Origin: Nitrospirillum viridazoti CBAmc | GTDB lineage: Bacteria; Pseudomonadota; Alphaproteobacteria; Azospirillales; Azospirillaceae | Reading direction: 5' to 3' | Length of the DNA stretch: 64,000 nt | Assembly (NCBI RefSeq): GCF_000730165.1 | Contig: NZ_CP022110.1 | Coordinates: 248,001 to 312,000, forward strand | In this document: piece after piece, positions 11,337 to 22,272 of the stretch | Numbering within the stretch: position 1 is the first letter of the stretch | Layout: each line of letters begins with the position of its first letter | Translations under genes and position numbers: made by a program | The notes under the pieces: generated by a model | What the model saw: only the letters and a program-made list of their open reading frames with translations | Database searches by the model: none | What the model was told of the DNA's origin: nothing

Positions 11337-11337
<1 letters not shown>
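11248..11337 (+). repeat. intergenic repeat copy 1b (direct orientation)
   Basis: Contains GGCCGCGACCGCGGCC, a degenerate middle part, GAGGAAGCCAAG, the hairpin CGGCC-GGAT-GGCCG, and GGCGTTTGAGGGAACC. It abuts the recQ stop codon and is convergent to copy 1a about 70 bp away. Confidence 0.85.
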
Positions 11338-13364
<2,027 letters not shown>

Positions 13365-13847
13365 GACGGCTCTGGGGCATGGCCCGCCGTAAGGCGCAGG
13401 CAAGGGCCAGGGATAGCGGTGCGAGGCTAGGATACGCCCATATCTAGGGGGCCTGCGGGGGCGCTGTCCACTGCTTCCTGTGGCTTTCCCCATCATGGAC
13501 GGAACATCGCGGGAACGCCGGCGGTTTAAGGAGGGACCACCCGGCACAAGACCCACCGTCCTTCTTTTTGAGGAGAGGCCCGGATCACGAGATGGCTTGA
13601 GAAATCGGTCTTCGATTGCGAAAATGTGACCGGTATCGTTCGCCCCCTTCATTAAGGGCCTTTTCATCCTTACCTACGTAGGATAAGGGACGAGGCGTAG
13701 TTGAATGGCCGCCTACCCCCTCGGATATAGGTCCGAGGCCGGCAGTTAGGGTAAGCGGTGCGCCTGGGGCCGCCATCGCGGCAAGCCTTCGTGTCCCCGA
13801 GACGCCGCCCAACCCATCGTAAGGGATGTCCGGCGCCGCCACGTCCA
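13365..13847. other. divergent intergenic region recQ / phaZ
   Basis: About 480 bases between divergent genes. It contains a short palindrome CCTACGTAGG at 13673-13682, flanked by CCTTA and ATAAGG so the whole 13668-13689 can form an imperfect hairpin. This could be an operator. No gene is supported. Confidence 0.5.
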
Positions 13848-15122
13848 ATGACGAGGATGATCCGCGTGCTGTACCAGCTGTTTGACATGCACCATGCCGC
13901 CCTGACCCCGCTCCGCCTGATGGCAGAGGCGACGCAGGCGACTTTCCGCAATCCCCTGGTTCCGGCTTCCTACACCGGCATGGGCCGTGCCATGGCCGCC
14001 GCCGGCGAACTCATCGAGCGCACGACGCGCCGTTGGGGCAAACCGGAATTCGGCCTGAACATCACCCACATCGATGGCCGGGAGGTCGCGGTGACGGAGG
14101 AGGCGGCGCTGCGCAAGCCCTTCTGCGTCCTGCGTCATTTCCAGCGCGCCACGCCGCACAGCGACCCCAAGGTGCTGGTGGTGGCCCCCATGTCGGGCCA
14201 CTACGCCACCCTGCTGCGCGGCACGGTGGAGGCGCTGCTGCCCTCCCACGACGTCTACATCACCGACTGGGTGGATGCGAAGCTGGTGCCCCTGTCTCGC
14301 GGCCGTTTCGACTTCGACGATTACGTCGAATATGTCATGGATTTCATCCGCTTCCTGGGTCCGGACACCCATGTCATCGCCGTCTGCCAGCCGGCCGTGC
14401 CGGTGCTGGTGGCCGCGGCCGTCATGGCGCAGATGGAAGATACCTGCCAGCCACGCAGCATGACCCTGATGGGCGGCCCCATCGACACCCGCGTGTCGCC
14501 CACCCAGGTGACCCAGCTGGCCGAGACCCGTGACATCGGCTGGTTCGAACGCACGGTGACCACCTCGGTCCCGGTCTACTATCCGGGCGCCATGCGCCAC
14601 GTCTACCCGGGCTTCATCCAGCTGACCGGCTTCATGTCCATGAATCTGGACCGCCACGTCGGCGCCCATGTCGACCTGTTCAAGCACCTGGTGCGCGGCG
14701 ACGGCGAGAGTGCGGAGTCGCACCGCCGCTTCTACGACGAATACCTGTCGGTCATGGACCTGACGGCGGAGTTCTACCTGCAGACCGTCAAGATCGTGTT
14801 CCAGGAGCACAACCTGCCCAAGGGCACCCTGGAATACCGCGGCATGCGCGTCGATCCGTCGGCCATCAAGAAGACGGCGCTGTTCACCGTCGAGGGTGAA
14901 CTGGACGACATCTCCGCCCCCGGCCAGACGGTGGCGGCCCACGCCCTGTGCAGCGGCCTGGACGACGGCATGAAGCGGCACCACCTGCAGTCCGGTGTCG
15001 GCCACTACGGCATCTTCAACGGCCGCCGCTGGCGCGAGCACATCATGCCGCGCGTGCGCGACTTCATCCGCAGCCACGAGCGCGCGGCTGTGGCCAAGCC
15101 GCGCCGGGGGACCGCTGTGTGA
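13848..15122 (+). CDS. phaZ: intracellular polyhydroxyalkanoate depolymerase
   Basis: Degrades intracellular poly(3-hydroxybutyrate) granules to mobilise stored carbon; about 424 residues, typical for the iPhaZ family. The N-terminus MIRVLYQLFDMHHAAL is characteristic, and the VCQPAVPVLVAA segment corresponds to the place where this family has its nucleophilic cysteine rather than a serine lipase box. The C-terminal GVGHYGIFNGRRW carries the likely catalytic histidine. The start is ATG 13848, with ATG 13857 possible. It stands alone and is followed by a good terminator. A role alongside scoAB at 37-38.6 kb in using PHB-derived acetoacetate is inferred. Confidence 0.93.
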   Translation: MTRMIRVLYQLFDMHHAALTPLRLMAEATQATFRNPLVPASYTGMGRAMAAAGELIERTTRRWGKPEFGLNITHIDGREVAVTEEAALRKPFCVLRHFQRATPHSDPKVLVVAPMSGHYATLLRGTVEALLPSHDVYITDWVDAKLVPLSRGRFDFDDYVEYVMDFIRFLGPDTHVIAVCQPAVPVLVAAAVMAQMEDTCQPRSMTLMGGPIDTRVSPTQVTQLAETRDIGWFERTVTTSVPVYYPGAMRHVYPGFIQLTGFMSMNLDRHVGAHVDLFKHLVRGDGESAESHRRFYDEYLSVMDLTAEFYLQTVKIVFQEHNLPKGTLEYRGMRVDPSAIKKTALFTVEGELDDISAPGQTVAAHALCSGLDDGMKRHHLQSGVGHYGIFNGRRWREHIMPRVRDFIRSHERAAVAKPRRGTAV

Positions 15123-15149
15123 TCCAGCGGGCTGGAAGCTGATTGGAAT

Positions 15150-15180
15150 GGGCGGTCCCGCAAGGGGCCGCCCGTTTTAT
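15150..15180 (+). terminator. intrinsic terminator after phaZ
   Basis: GGGCGGTCCC and GGGGCCGCCC form a stem with loop CGCAAG-like bases, followed by GTTTTATTT. It begins about 27 bp after the phaZ stop codon. Confidence 0.85.
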
Positions 15181-15185
15181 TTGGA

Positions 15186-15659
15186 TCAAAGGCGTATCAC
15201 GTAGCGCACGAAGCCATCCGCGCCGTCGGTGACGCTGTCGTACAGGCGGCGGGCGGTGGCGTTGGTTTCCTGCGTGTGCCAATAGACGCGGCCCCAGCCC
15301 TGCTCCCGCCCCAGGACCACCAGCCGCTCGATCAGCGCCCGGCCGACGCCCTGGCCGCGCGACGCCGGGTCGGTGAACAAATCTTCCAGGTAACAGATCA
15401 GGCTGGTGCCCCAGGTGTTGGGGTGCAGGACGTAGTGGCAGAAGCCCATGATGCGGCCGGCCGCATCGCGCGCGACCAGCGCCTTCACGGCCGAATTTGG
15501 GTCCTGCAGGCGCGCCCATAACGTGGTTGTCACGGCCGAATCCACGCTGACCTGGTAAAAAGCGCAGTATTGATCCCATAAGGGGCGCCATGCGGCCTCG
15601 TCATCCGGGCCAATGGGCTCTATCTTAATTTCCAGGCGGGGTGACTCGGGCATGGCCAT
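15186..15659 (-). CDS. GNAT family N-acetyltransferase
   Basis: An acetyl-CoA-dependent N-acetyltransferase of 157 residues; the substrate is not predictable. The acetyl-CoA binding motif RGQGVGRALIERLV (R-x-x-G-x-G/A) follows the strand EDLFTDPASR, and the C-terminal WHTQETNATARRLYDSV is the usual motif B. It converges with phaZ and is divergent from fzlA, 70 bp away. Start ATG 15659. Confidence 0.9.
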   Translation of the reverse strand: MAMPESPRLEIKIEPIGPDDEAAWRPLWDQYCAFYQVSVDSAVTTTLWARLQDPNSAVKALVARDAAGRIMGFCHYVLHPNTWGTSLICYLEDLFTDPASRGQGVGRALIERLVVLGREQGWGRVYWHTQETNATARRLYDSVTDGADGFVRYVIRL

Positions 15660-15729
15660 AGGGTGATCTCCGCTTAAGGCCTTTAGGCTCTATTGAAATC
15701 CACGCGCTTACGTTAGATTGCCGGCCCAC

Positions 15730-16401
15730 ATGCGTACACTTGTCCACCATCCCTTGTCCCCCTTCGCGCGCAAGGTCCGCGTCGTGCTGGCGGAAAAGCG
15801 CCTCGAGGTCGAACTCGAGGTCGAAAAGCCCTGGGAACGCCGTGAGGAGTTCCTGGCGCTGAATCCGGCTGGCGAATTGCCGGTGCTGGTCGAGGATGAC
15901 GGGGCGACGGTGGTGGAACACGCCGCCATCTGCAATTACCTGGAAGAGGCCTACCCCCACGCCCCCACGCTGCTGGGCCGCGAGGTTCTGCTGCGGGCGG
16001 AGGTGCGGCGCCTGGCCGCCTGGTTTGACGTCAAGTTCAACCAGGAGGTGACGGAGAATCTGGTGGGGGAGAAGCTGATCAAGCGCTTCTCCGGTTCCGG
16101 CACGCCGCATGCCCAGGCCATCCGCGCCGGCCTAGCCAACATCCACTATCACCTGGACTACATCGCCTATCTGGCGGACCGGCGGAAATGGCTGGCCGGG
16201 GACGACTTCTCGCTGGCCGACATCGCGGCGGCGGCGCATCTGTCCACCATCGACTATCTGGGCGACGTGCCGTGGGACCAGCATCCCGAGGCCAAGGACT
16301 GGTACATGCGCATCAAGTGCCGGCCCAGCTTCCGCCCCCTGCTGGGCGACCACCTGCCGGGCGCCCCGCCGCCCAAGCATTACGCGGATTTGGATTTTTA
16401 G
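15730..16401 (+). CDS. fzlA: FtsZ-binding GST-fold protein FzlA
   Basis: A glutathione S-transferase-like protein of 223 residues. From memory it closely follows Caulobacter FzlA, which binds FtsZ filaments and is needed for constriction. Seen features are the N-terminal thioredoxin-fold motif HHPLSPFARKVRVVLAEK, WERREEFLALNPAGE, the helical segment IRAGLANIHYHLDYIAYL, and the C-terminal tail PKHYADLDF, which is a hallmark of FzlA and important for FtsZ binding. ATG 15730 was chosen over an upstream TTG at 15718. The alternative is a plain GST, but the tail argues against it. A repeat copy follows directly. Confidence 0.88.
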   Translation: MRTLVHHPLSPFARKVRVVLAEKRLEVELEVEKPWERREEFLALNPAGELPVLVEDDGATVVEHAAICNYLEEAYPHAPTLLGREVLLRAEVRRLAAWFDVKFNQEVTENLVGEKLIKRFSGSGTPHAQAIRAGLANIHYHLDYIAYLADRRKWLAGDDFSLADIAAAAHLSTIDYLGDVPWDQHPEAKDWYMRIKCRPSFRPLLGDHLPGAPPPKHYADLDF

Positions 16402-16412
16402 TGGTTTTAGTT

Positions 16413-16512
16413 TGCCCTCAGACGGAGGGCGCGGGCATCCGCCCGCTTGCCTTGTCCTCGCTTTCCAGTCCGCTACGCTCCCCGGAAAGCTCCGGCGGCC
16501 CCGGTCGGGGCC
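16413..16512 (-). repeat. intergenic repeat copy 2 (inverted orientation)
   Basis: Starts 12 bp after the fzlA stop. On the minus strand it has GGCCCCGACCGGGGCC, GCTTTCCGGGGAGCGTAGCG, GAGGACAAGGCAAG, the variable hairpin CGGGC-GGAT-GCCCG, then a divergent end with CTGAGGGC. The 5'-AGCCAAG core is altered here to AGGCAAG. Confidence 0.85.
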
Positions 16513-16655
16513 TACGGCGGCATGAGATGTCGCTGGGGAGGGGCGATAGGCGTCGGAGCATTTGTTCCCGCCATAAATCCGCCGCGACCCTTTGCCACAA
16601 GCAGGGGGACCGCCGGCGCATTCCGCGTCGGCCGAGGAACGATGGGTGGACCCCG

Positions 16656-17384
16656 ATGCGTAGCCTGATTGCCGCCTCCCTGATCGCGACCGCCAGCGTG
16701 GCGGCCCTGCCCCTGGCCGCTGCTCCCGCCACGGCGCAGGTCATGGCGGCCCAGCCGGTGCAGGATCAGGTGACCCTGACCCTGACGGCGGAGGATTGGG
16801 TGAAGACCGACACGGCGCGAGTGTCGCTGACGGTGGATGCCGGCGGCGGCAACGCCGGCTCCGCCCGCGCCGACGTGCTGAAGGCGGCGCAGGCCGTGTC
16901 GGACAAGGGTGAGTGGCGCGTCGTCTCTTTCGACCGGCAGCAGGACGCCGCCGGCCTGGACCATTGGCGGGCGGCGCTTGAGGCCCGCCTGCCGGAAGCG
17001 CAATTGGGCGGCCTGGCCGACCGTGCCCGCCAGGCCAGCCGCGCCGGCCTGCAGATCCGCGTGGAAGGCGTGGACTTCACCCCCACCCTGGCGGAGCAGG
17101 AGGCCGTGCGCACCCGTTTGCGCGAGACGCTGTACCGCCGCGTGACGGAGGAGATGAAGAGCCTGAACGCCGCCTTCCCCGGCCGCGACTTCCGCGTCGG
17201 CCGCGTGGACTTCAACGCCCCGGTGATGAGCGGCGGCATGCGGCGCGCGCCGGTGATGGCCATGGCCAAGATGGCCGATGCCGCCCCGGCTGAGGACGGC
17301 GGGCTGGACGTGGCGCAGAAGGCGACGCAGACGGCCCACGTCACCTTCTCGGCCTACGCGCCGGCGGCCCCTGCCGGGCGCTAA
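16656..17384 (+). CDS. secreted SIMPL-like (DUF541-like) periplasmic protein
   Basis: A protein of 242 residues with a clear signal peptide (MRSLIAASLIATASVA, ending APATAQ). The mature part begins with a beta-rich segment VTLTLTAEDWVKTDTARVSL, a helical middle, and a C-terminal strand TAHVTFSAYAP. This pattern (repeated strand-helix with V-x-V-x-A-E) recalls SIMPL/DUF541 proteins, but the match is by eye and not secure. ATG 16656 starts the signal peptide. Its stop codon overlaps that of the convergent NAD-dependent epimerase-like gene by 4 bp. Function unknown. Confidence 0.6.
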   Translation: MRSLIAASLIATASVAALPLAAAPATAQVMAAQPVQDQVTLTLTAEDWVKTDTARVSLTVDAGGGNAGSARADVLKAAQAVSDKGEWRVVSFDRQQDAAGLDHWRAALEARLPEAQLGGLADRARQASRAGLQIRVEGVDFTPTLAEQEAVRTRLRETLYRRVTEEMKSLNAAFPGRDFRVGRVDFNAPVMSGGMRRAPVMAMAKMADAAPAEDGGLDVAQKATQTAHVTFSAYAPAAPAGR

Positions 17385-18268
17385 ACCTGGCGCTCAGCCG
17401 CCAACTGGTCCGCCAGCCCTTCGCGATAGCTGGGATAGCGCAAGGTCACCCCCAGTTCCGCCTTGATGCGGGCGTTGGAGATGCGCTTGTTCTCGCCATA
17501 GAAGCTGGTGGCCATGGGCGACAGCTCGGCCTGCTCGAACGGCACCAGCGGCGGCGGCTCCAGCCCCAGCAGCTCGGCGGCGTAGGTCACCACGTCGGGC
17601 GAGGGACAGGGGTGGTCGTCGGCGACGTTGTAGATGGCGCCGGGGTTGGGCCGGTTCATGCTGGCCACCAGGGCGCTGCCCAGGTCGTGGATGTGGATGC
17701 GGCTGAACACCTGGCCCTTCTTGTCCACACGCCGGGCGGTTCCCGCCCGCATCTGGTCCAGGGCGCTGCGTCCGGGGCCGTAGATGCCGGGCAGGCGGAA
17801 GCGATGGACGGGCAGGCCGTGGGCGTCGTGCAGAGCCATCCATTGCGCCTCCGCCACGGCGCGGGCCTTGCCCCGCTCCGTCGCTGGCTGAACGGGCGCC
17901 GACTCGTCCACCCAGCCGCCGTCCTTGTTGCCATAGACGCCGGTGGTGGAGAGATAGCCCACCCAGCGCAGGTTAGGCAGGGCCACGATGTCGGGCGTCA
18001 GGGCCGCCAGCACCCTGTCGCCCTCCGCCGTGGGCGGCACCGAGTCCAGCAGATGGGTGGTGCCGGCCAGGGTGCCCCGCTCCAGCGGCTGGTCGGGGTT
18101 GAACACGTGCGCCTCGATGCCCTGGGCGCGCAGGGCCGCCGCCTTCTCCGCCGTGCGGCAGGTGCCGGCCACCTGCCAGCCGGGGTCCAGCAGGCGGCGG
18201 GCCAGGGCCGTGGCGCTGAAGCCCAGGCCGAAGCAGAACAAGCGGCCGGGAGTGGGGGATTGCGGCAT
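17381..18268 (-). CDS. NAD(P)-dependent epimerase/dehydratase-like SDR (YeeZ type)
   Basis: An extended-SDR protein of 295 residues. The nucleotide-binding glycine motif is at the very start (LFCFGLGFSATALARRLL) and the active-site segment is YLSTTGVYGNKDGGWVDE, where Y-G-N replaces the more usual Y-x-x-x-K order, as in YeeZ-like proteins. It continues with FRLPGIYGPGRSALDQM, typical of epimerases. Substrate unknown. ATG 18268 starts directly at the Rossmann strand; the frame extends to 18322 but the extra residues look non-coding. Confidence 0.85.
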   Translation of the reverse strand: MPQSPTPGRLFCFGLGFSATALARRLLDPGWQVAGTCRTAEKAAALRAQGIEAHVFNPDQPLERGTLAGTTHLLDSVPPTAEGDRVLAALTPDIVALPNLRWVGYLSTTGVYGNKDGGWVDESAPVQPATERGKARAVAEAQWMALHDAHGLPVHRFRLPGIYGPGRSALDQMRAGTARRVDKKGQVFSRIHIHDLGSALVASMNRPNPGAIYNVADDHPCPSPDVVTYAAELLGLEPPPLVPFEQAELSPMATSFYGENKRISNARIKAELGVTLRYPSYREGLADQLAAERQV

Positions 18269-18456
18269 GCGAACCAGGCTCCATTTAACCAGCGGGGCGC
18301 AGATGCGCGACCCCCGCACCATCAGGATGGCAGGGACCCGCGCCTGCCGGGGCGGGGCCCGCCCGTGCTATCCTGTGACCCGAGGTCGCGCCCGCATAGG
18401 GGTGGCCCGGGATGAAAGCACTTGCGATCCATCCGCCGTTCGGGACTCTAGGCGCC

Positions 18457-19329
18457 ATGATGATTACCCTCAAGCTTCCCCACCTTTCCAGCCGCGTTCT
18501 GGCCCCCGCCACAATCCTGGGCGTCACAATTCTCGGCGTCGTCATCCTGTGCGGCATGGCCACCGGTGCCGGCGCCGTGCCCGTGGCGCTGAACCGCGAC
18601 ACCTGCCTGCAGCGGGCCAAGGAATTGCCCGACTTCGCCTATGCCGAGGCCCAGCTGTGGGAAAAGAAGGGCGGCGGCAACGACGCCCGCCTGTGCCAGG
18701 CCATGGCCCAGCTGTTCCGGGGGGAATACAAGGAATCGGCGGTGGCGCTGGAGGCGGTGATCCCCGTCCTGGGCCTGCCGCCCAAGGTGACGGCCGGCTT
18801 GTGGGGCAAGGCCGGCTGGGCCTGGTTCAACGCCAAGGAACACGCCAAGGCCGACACCGACTACACCAAGGCCATCGGCCTGCAGCCCGAGGACCCCGAC
18901 CTGCTGATCGATCGCGCCACGGAACGGGCGGGGGCGGAGCGCTGGTGGGATGTGTTGCGCGACCTCGACCGGGCGCTCAGCCTGGATGGCGGCCGTGTCG
19001 ATGCCATGGTCATGCGGGCGGAGACCAAGCACCGCCTGGGCCGCGACGTGGAGGCCGGGCGCGATCTGCGCATGGCCCTGTCGCTGGATCCGGATAACGC
19101 CCAGGGCCTGCTGCTCAGCGGCAACATCAAGGCCGACCGGGGGGACAAGCCGGGTGCCAAGGCTGACTGGACCCACGCCGTGCAGGTCGCGGGCGACAGC
19201 GCCGCCGGCGCCGCGGCCCAGGACAACCTGGCCCGGTTGGACGGCAAGGATCCGATGAAGGATGACGCGCCGGCCAAGGCGGCCCCGAAGGCGGATGCCA
19301 AGACCGAGGACAAGCCCAGGGGCCAGTGA
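18457..19329 (+). CDS. secreted or membrane-anchored TPR protein
   Basis: A protein of about 290 residues with an N-terminal hydrophobic segment (signal peptide or anchor; VLAPATILGVTILGVVILCG) followed by tetratricopeptide-like helices from about residue 75 to 250 (GKAGWAWFNAKEHAKADTDYTKAI, then RAETKHRLGRDVEAGRDLRM). The C-terminal ~30 residues are Lys/Ala/Asp-rich and disordered. It is probably a periplasmic interaction scaffold. ATG 18457 was chosen because it places the hydrophobic run at a normal signal distance; ATG 18412 would add 15 residues. No partner is evident. Confidence 0.75.
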   Translation: MMITLKLPHLSSRVLAPATILGVTILGVVILCGMATGAGAVPVALNRDTCLQRAKELPDFAYAEAQLWEKKGGGNDARLCQAMAQLFRGEYKESAVALEAVIPVLGLPPKVTAGLWGKAGWAWFNAKEHAKADTDYTKAIGLQPEDPDLLIDRATERAGAERWWDVLRDLDRALSLDGGRVDAMVMRAETKHRLGRDVEAGRDLRMALSLDPDNAQGLLLSGNIKADRGDKPGAKADWTHAVQVAGDSAAGAAAQDNLARLDGKDPMKDDAPAKAAPKADAKTEDKPRGQ

Positions 19330-19349
19330 CCGGCCTTATCTGAAGGGGC

Positions 19350-20123
19350 TTAACCCGGGACGCGGCGAACCGCCACTTCGGTGGCTTGACCCAGCCGCCG
19401 CCGTTCGACATAGCCCACGGTCGTGCCCCGGTCGGTCCGGGCGCGCACCTTGACCCAGCCCCCCGGGACGCCGCCGGCCGGCACGTTTTCCTCCAGCACC
19501 TCCAGCTCCGTAGTGGGCGGCAGCAGGGCCACGGCCGCCTGCTGGTTGGTGGGGGCCGGATAGAGGAAGGCGCTGCGCCCCGCCACGACGGCATGCGCCT
19601 TGGCCGGGGTGAACAGCAGGGCGGCACGCGACAGCAGGGCCTGGCCCGTGTCCGTGCCCGTGGCACCGGCGGGCGGTATATAGGCGCGCGCCGCCACAGT
19701 TGCGGCCACACCCACCAGGGCCGCCAAGACATAGCCGCGCCAGCGGCCGCGTGGTTTTATCTTGGCCGACCGGGCCGCCACCAACTTGCTGACCAGTTGG
19801 CCCGCCTGGTCCTCCGCCTCATCGGCGCGGGCTTGGGCCACGCGCAGGGCGTGCAAGGCTTCCTCCCGCTGGCGCTCCAAGGCCAGGATGCGGTCCTCTA
19901 ACGACCGGGTATCGGGCTGCGCCGGGGGCGGGGCCGTGCGATAGACCACCTTGGCCGGAGACTGGATCCACTGGCCCACGTCGTTGAAGCCCAGGCCCCG
20001 CTTGGGCAGCAGGCGGCGCAGCTTGGCCAGCGCCGTCACCGCCTCGCCCTCGAAATCCGAACCCAGCAGGCGGATCAGCTTCGCCACCTGCTCACGATTG
20101 GCTTGTTCGTTGTCGGTCGTCAT
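19350..20123 (-). CDS. membrane protein with coiled coil and C-terminal SH3-like domain
   Basis: A protein of 257 residues. The N-terminal ~60 residues (REQVAKLIRLLGSDFEGEAV, TALAKLRRLLPKRGLGFNDV) are helical, followed by a coiled coil (residues ~70-115). A single transmembrane helix lies near 127-147 (GYVLAALVGVAATVAARAY). The end is a bacterial SH3-like segment (ELEVLEENVPAGG.. GWVKVRART..). A membrane-anchored, cell-wall-sensing role fits but is inferred. Convergent with the TPR gene, with a 20-bp gap. Confidence 0.7.
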   Translation of the reverse strand: MTTDNEQANREQVAKLIRLLGSDFEGEAVTALAKLRRLLPKRGLGFNDVGQWIQSPAKVVYRTAPPPAQPDTRSLEDRILALERQREEALHALRVAQARADEAEDQAGQLVSKLVAARSAKIKPRGRWRGYVLAALVGVAATVAARAYIPPAGATGTDTGQALLSRAALLFTPAKAHAVVAGRSAFLYPAPTNQQAAVALLPPTTELEVLEENVPAGGVPGGWVKVRARTDRGTTVGYVERRRLGQATEVAVRRVPG

Positions 20124-20449
20124 GCCGGCGCCTCAAGAGATGATGCGCTGGGTTAACGGCGGCGGTTTTGGCGGGTTCCGTGGAAAATGGGCGGCGGCCG
20201 GAAGGCTTAAGCGGACCTCCGCCGTCCGGCGAAGGGGCCGTTTTCCCGTCCGTCGGGACGCGTGCACGGCTGCGCCAGGCTGGGGGAAGGGCGGAGGAAA
20301 GTCTTAACCTTCCGGCAAGAAGTTCGGCGGAAAGGCCGCGATCATATCTCGCCTTCGCCACAATCCGGTCTAACGGCGGCCCCCTTCCATTGGGACTATG
20401 ACCCTGCGCCCCGATGGTGGGACGCCCGATCAAATTAAGGATCACGACC
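20124..20449. other. divergent intergenic region
   Basis: About 325 bases between the SH3-like gene and the Ala/Lys-rich secreted protein. No repeat, hairpin or gene stands out. It must contain promoters for both flanking genes, but none is clear. Confidence 0.5.
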
Positions 20450-20866
20450 ATGAGCATGTTCGCCCACCGCCGTCCCCTGCTGGCCCTCGCTACCGCCGCG
20501 GCCGTGATGGTGCCAGTGGCGTTCTCCGCCGGGGCGTTCGCGGCCGATACCCCCGCCGCCCCGGCGCCTGCCGCCCAAGCCGCCGCGACCACGGCCGCCA
20601 CGACCCAGGCAGCCCAGGTGCAGAAGGCTCCCGAGGCCGCCGCCACGGCCGCCAAGGCCGATGTCGCCAAGACCACGGAAGCCGCCAAGCCGGCGGTGGA
20701 GGCCAAGGGCGCGGCGGTGAAGACCGAGGCCAAGACCGCCGAGGCCAAGACCGAAGCCAAGGCTGAGGGCGCGAAGACCGAGACCAAGGCGGTCGCCCAC
20801 CATCATGTGAAGAAGGCCAAGGCCGAGGTGGCCAAGACCACCGAGGCGGCCGCGCCCAAGAAGTAA
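20450..20866 (+). CDS. small secreted Ala/Lys-rich (histone H1-like) protein
   Basis: A protein of 138 residues: a signal peptide (PLLALATAAAVMVPVAFSAG, ending AFAA) followed by a low-complexity Ala/Lys/Thr/Glu chain with repeated KTEAK and VAKTTEAA units. ATG 20450 is preceded by AAGGA at 8-9 bp. A terminator follows. Composition is histone H1-like, but the signal peptide places it in the periplasm. Function unknown. Confidence 0.75.
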   Translation: MSMFAHRRPLLALATAAAVMVPVAFSAGAFAADTPAAPAPAAQAAATTAATTQAAQVQKAPEAAATAAKADVAKTTEAAKPAVEAKGAAVKTEAKTAEAKTEAKAEGAKTETKAVAHHHVKKAKAEVAKTTEAAAPKK

Positions 20867-20900
20867 GCGCGCCCGACCTTCCTCACCCGTCTTACCAGGA

Positions 20901-20938
20901 CGGCCCCGGCCCCCAGCGGTCGGGGCCGTTCCTGTTTC
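20901..20938 (+). terminator. intrinsic terminator after Ala/Lys-rich gene
   Basis: CGGCCCCG and CGGGGCCG form an 8-bp stem, followed by TTCCTGTTT. It lies 35 bp past the stop codon and abuts the convergent methyltransferase stop. Confidence 0.75.
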
Positions 20939-21542
20939 AGGCCAGCGGCAGCGGACGCGGCTCCGGATCGCCGTCCAGGTCGGGCGCCGCCAGGGGCCGC
21001 ACGGCCGCCAGGCGTTGCACCACGGCGGCGCGGGGCAGGGCGATCTCCCCCTGCTCGAACGCCACGACCTGCAGGCCGGTGTCCCGCGCCAGGGCCAGCA
21101 GCTCGCCCGCGCGCAGCAGATAGGCCGGGCTGGACGGGCGGCCGTGGCGCTGGTTGCCCTGGGCGAAGGTCTCGTACAGCAGCACCCCGCCAGGGGCCAG
21201 CAGACCGGGCAGGCGGGGCAGCAGCGGCCGGTGCAGATAGTTGGTGACGACGATGCCGGCGTAGGGGCCGCCCAGCTCCACTCCGCCCGGATCTAGCGAC
21301 ACGTCCCCCTCCAGGTCCGCCTGCAGGATGGTGACGCCGGGCCGGCCTTGCAGATCCGCTACGCCGCGCGGGTCGATGTCCACCGCCGTCACTGGATGAC
21401 CCGCCGCATGGAACAGCCGGGCATGGCGTCCCCCGCCGCAGGCAAGGTCCAGCACGGCGCCACCCCGGGCCACCAGCGGCGCGAAACGGGCCACCCACGC
21501 GCTGGCTTGGCCCCGGGGGTCGTGATGGGACGTGGGGATCAT
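20937..21542 (-). CDS. class I SAM-dependent methyltransferase
   Basis: A methyltransferase of 201 residues with a Rossmann fold: motif I VLDLACGGGRHARLF, acidic residue in AVDIDPRG, and post-I QADLEGD. The segment VVTNYLHRPLLPRLPGLLAPGGVLLYETFAQGNQ is typical of TehB/UbiG-like small-molecule methyltransferases. The acceptor is unknown. ATG 21542 was chosen; the frame extends upstream but loses coding character. It lies divergent to the DUF1178 gene. Confidence 0.88.
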   Translation of the reverse strand: MIPTSHHDPRGQASAWVARFAPLVARGGAVLDLACGGGRHARLFHAAGHPVTAVDIDPRGVADLQGRPGVTILQADLEGDVSLDPGGVELGGPYAGIVVTNYLHRPLLPRLPGLLAPGGVLLYETFAQGNQRHGRPSSPAYLLRAGELLALARDTGLQVVAFEQGEIALPRAAVVQRLAAVRPLAAPDLDGDPEPRPLPLA

Positions 21543-21698
21543 GGCGTAGGCCTTATGGTTCCCAAAAGTGGGTGTGCGGATGCGGGCATGCGGGGCATGC
21601 TCATTGCCGGGGTGGCTTTCCCCACTCACATCCAGACTGTATATGACATTTTCCTGGCCGAACTGGACGGGCCATTATCGATCGTCGCCGTATCCCCC

Positions 21699-22187
21699 AT
21701 GATCCTCTATGAAATGAAATGTGGCCAGGGCCACACCTTCGACGTCTGGTTCCGCAACGCGGACGCCTGCGACCAGCAGGTCGCGGCCGGCGAGGTCGCC
21801 TGCGCGGTTTGCGGTGATCACACGGTGGGCAAGGCCCCCATGGCGCCCCGCATCGCCAAGGGCCGGGGGGCGCGCGTGGAAGAGTCGCCGGCGCCCGTCC
21901 CGGTCCCGCCGCAGCCGGCACAAGAGGTGACGCCCGCAGCGGTGGCGGAGGCCGCGGCCCAGGGTCCGGCGGCGATGATGTCCCTGCTGCGCGAGATGCG
22001 CCGCCAGGTGGAGGCCAACGCCACCCATGTGGGTGACCGCTTCGCCGAGGAGGCGCGCAAGATTCACTATGGCGAGGCCGAGGCCAAGGCCATCTACGGC
22101 GAGACCACCGACGAGGAAGCGGCGGAGCTGGAGGATGAGGGCGTGACCTTTGCCCGCATTCCCTGGGTACCCAAGCATGATGGCTGA
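21699..22187 (+). CDS. DUF1178 family protein
   Basis: A protein of 162 residues. The N-terminal zinc-ribbon-like part has MKCGQGHTFDVWFRNADA followed by ACAVCG, the usual DUF1178 start (C-x-x-x-H and C-x-x-C). A Pro/Ala linker leads to the conserved C-terminal helix VGDRFAEEARKIHYGE and a final IPWVPKHDG. ATG 21699 begins MILYEMKC. The family is widespread in alphaproteobacteria without an assigned role. It is followed 85 bp later by the NUDIX gene on the same strand. Confidence 0.9.
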   Translation: MILYEMKCGQGHTFDVWFRNADACDQQVAAGEVACAVCGDHTVGKAPMAPRIAKGRGARVEESPAPVPVPPQPAQEVTPAAVAEAAAQGPAAMMSLLREMRRQVEANATHVGDRFAEEARKIHYGEAEAKAIYGETTDEEAAELEDEGVTFARIPWVPKHDG

Positions 22188-22272
22188 GGGACGTTCGCGA
22201 CCTTGAAGCGCCCGCAAGCCAAGGGACGTTGGGCCGGCTATAGTGGCGGAAAGCAGCGAGGGAGAGCGCCCC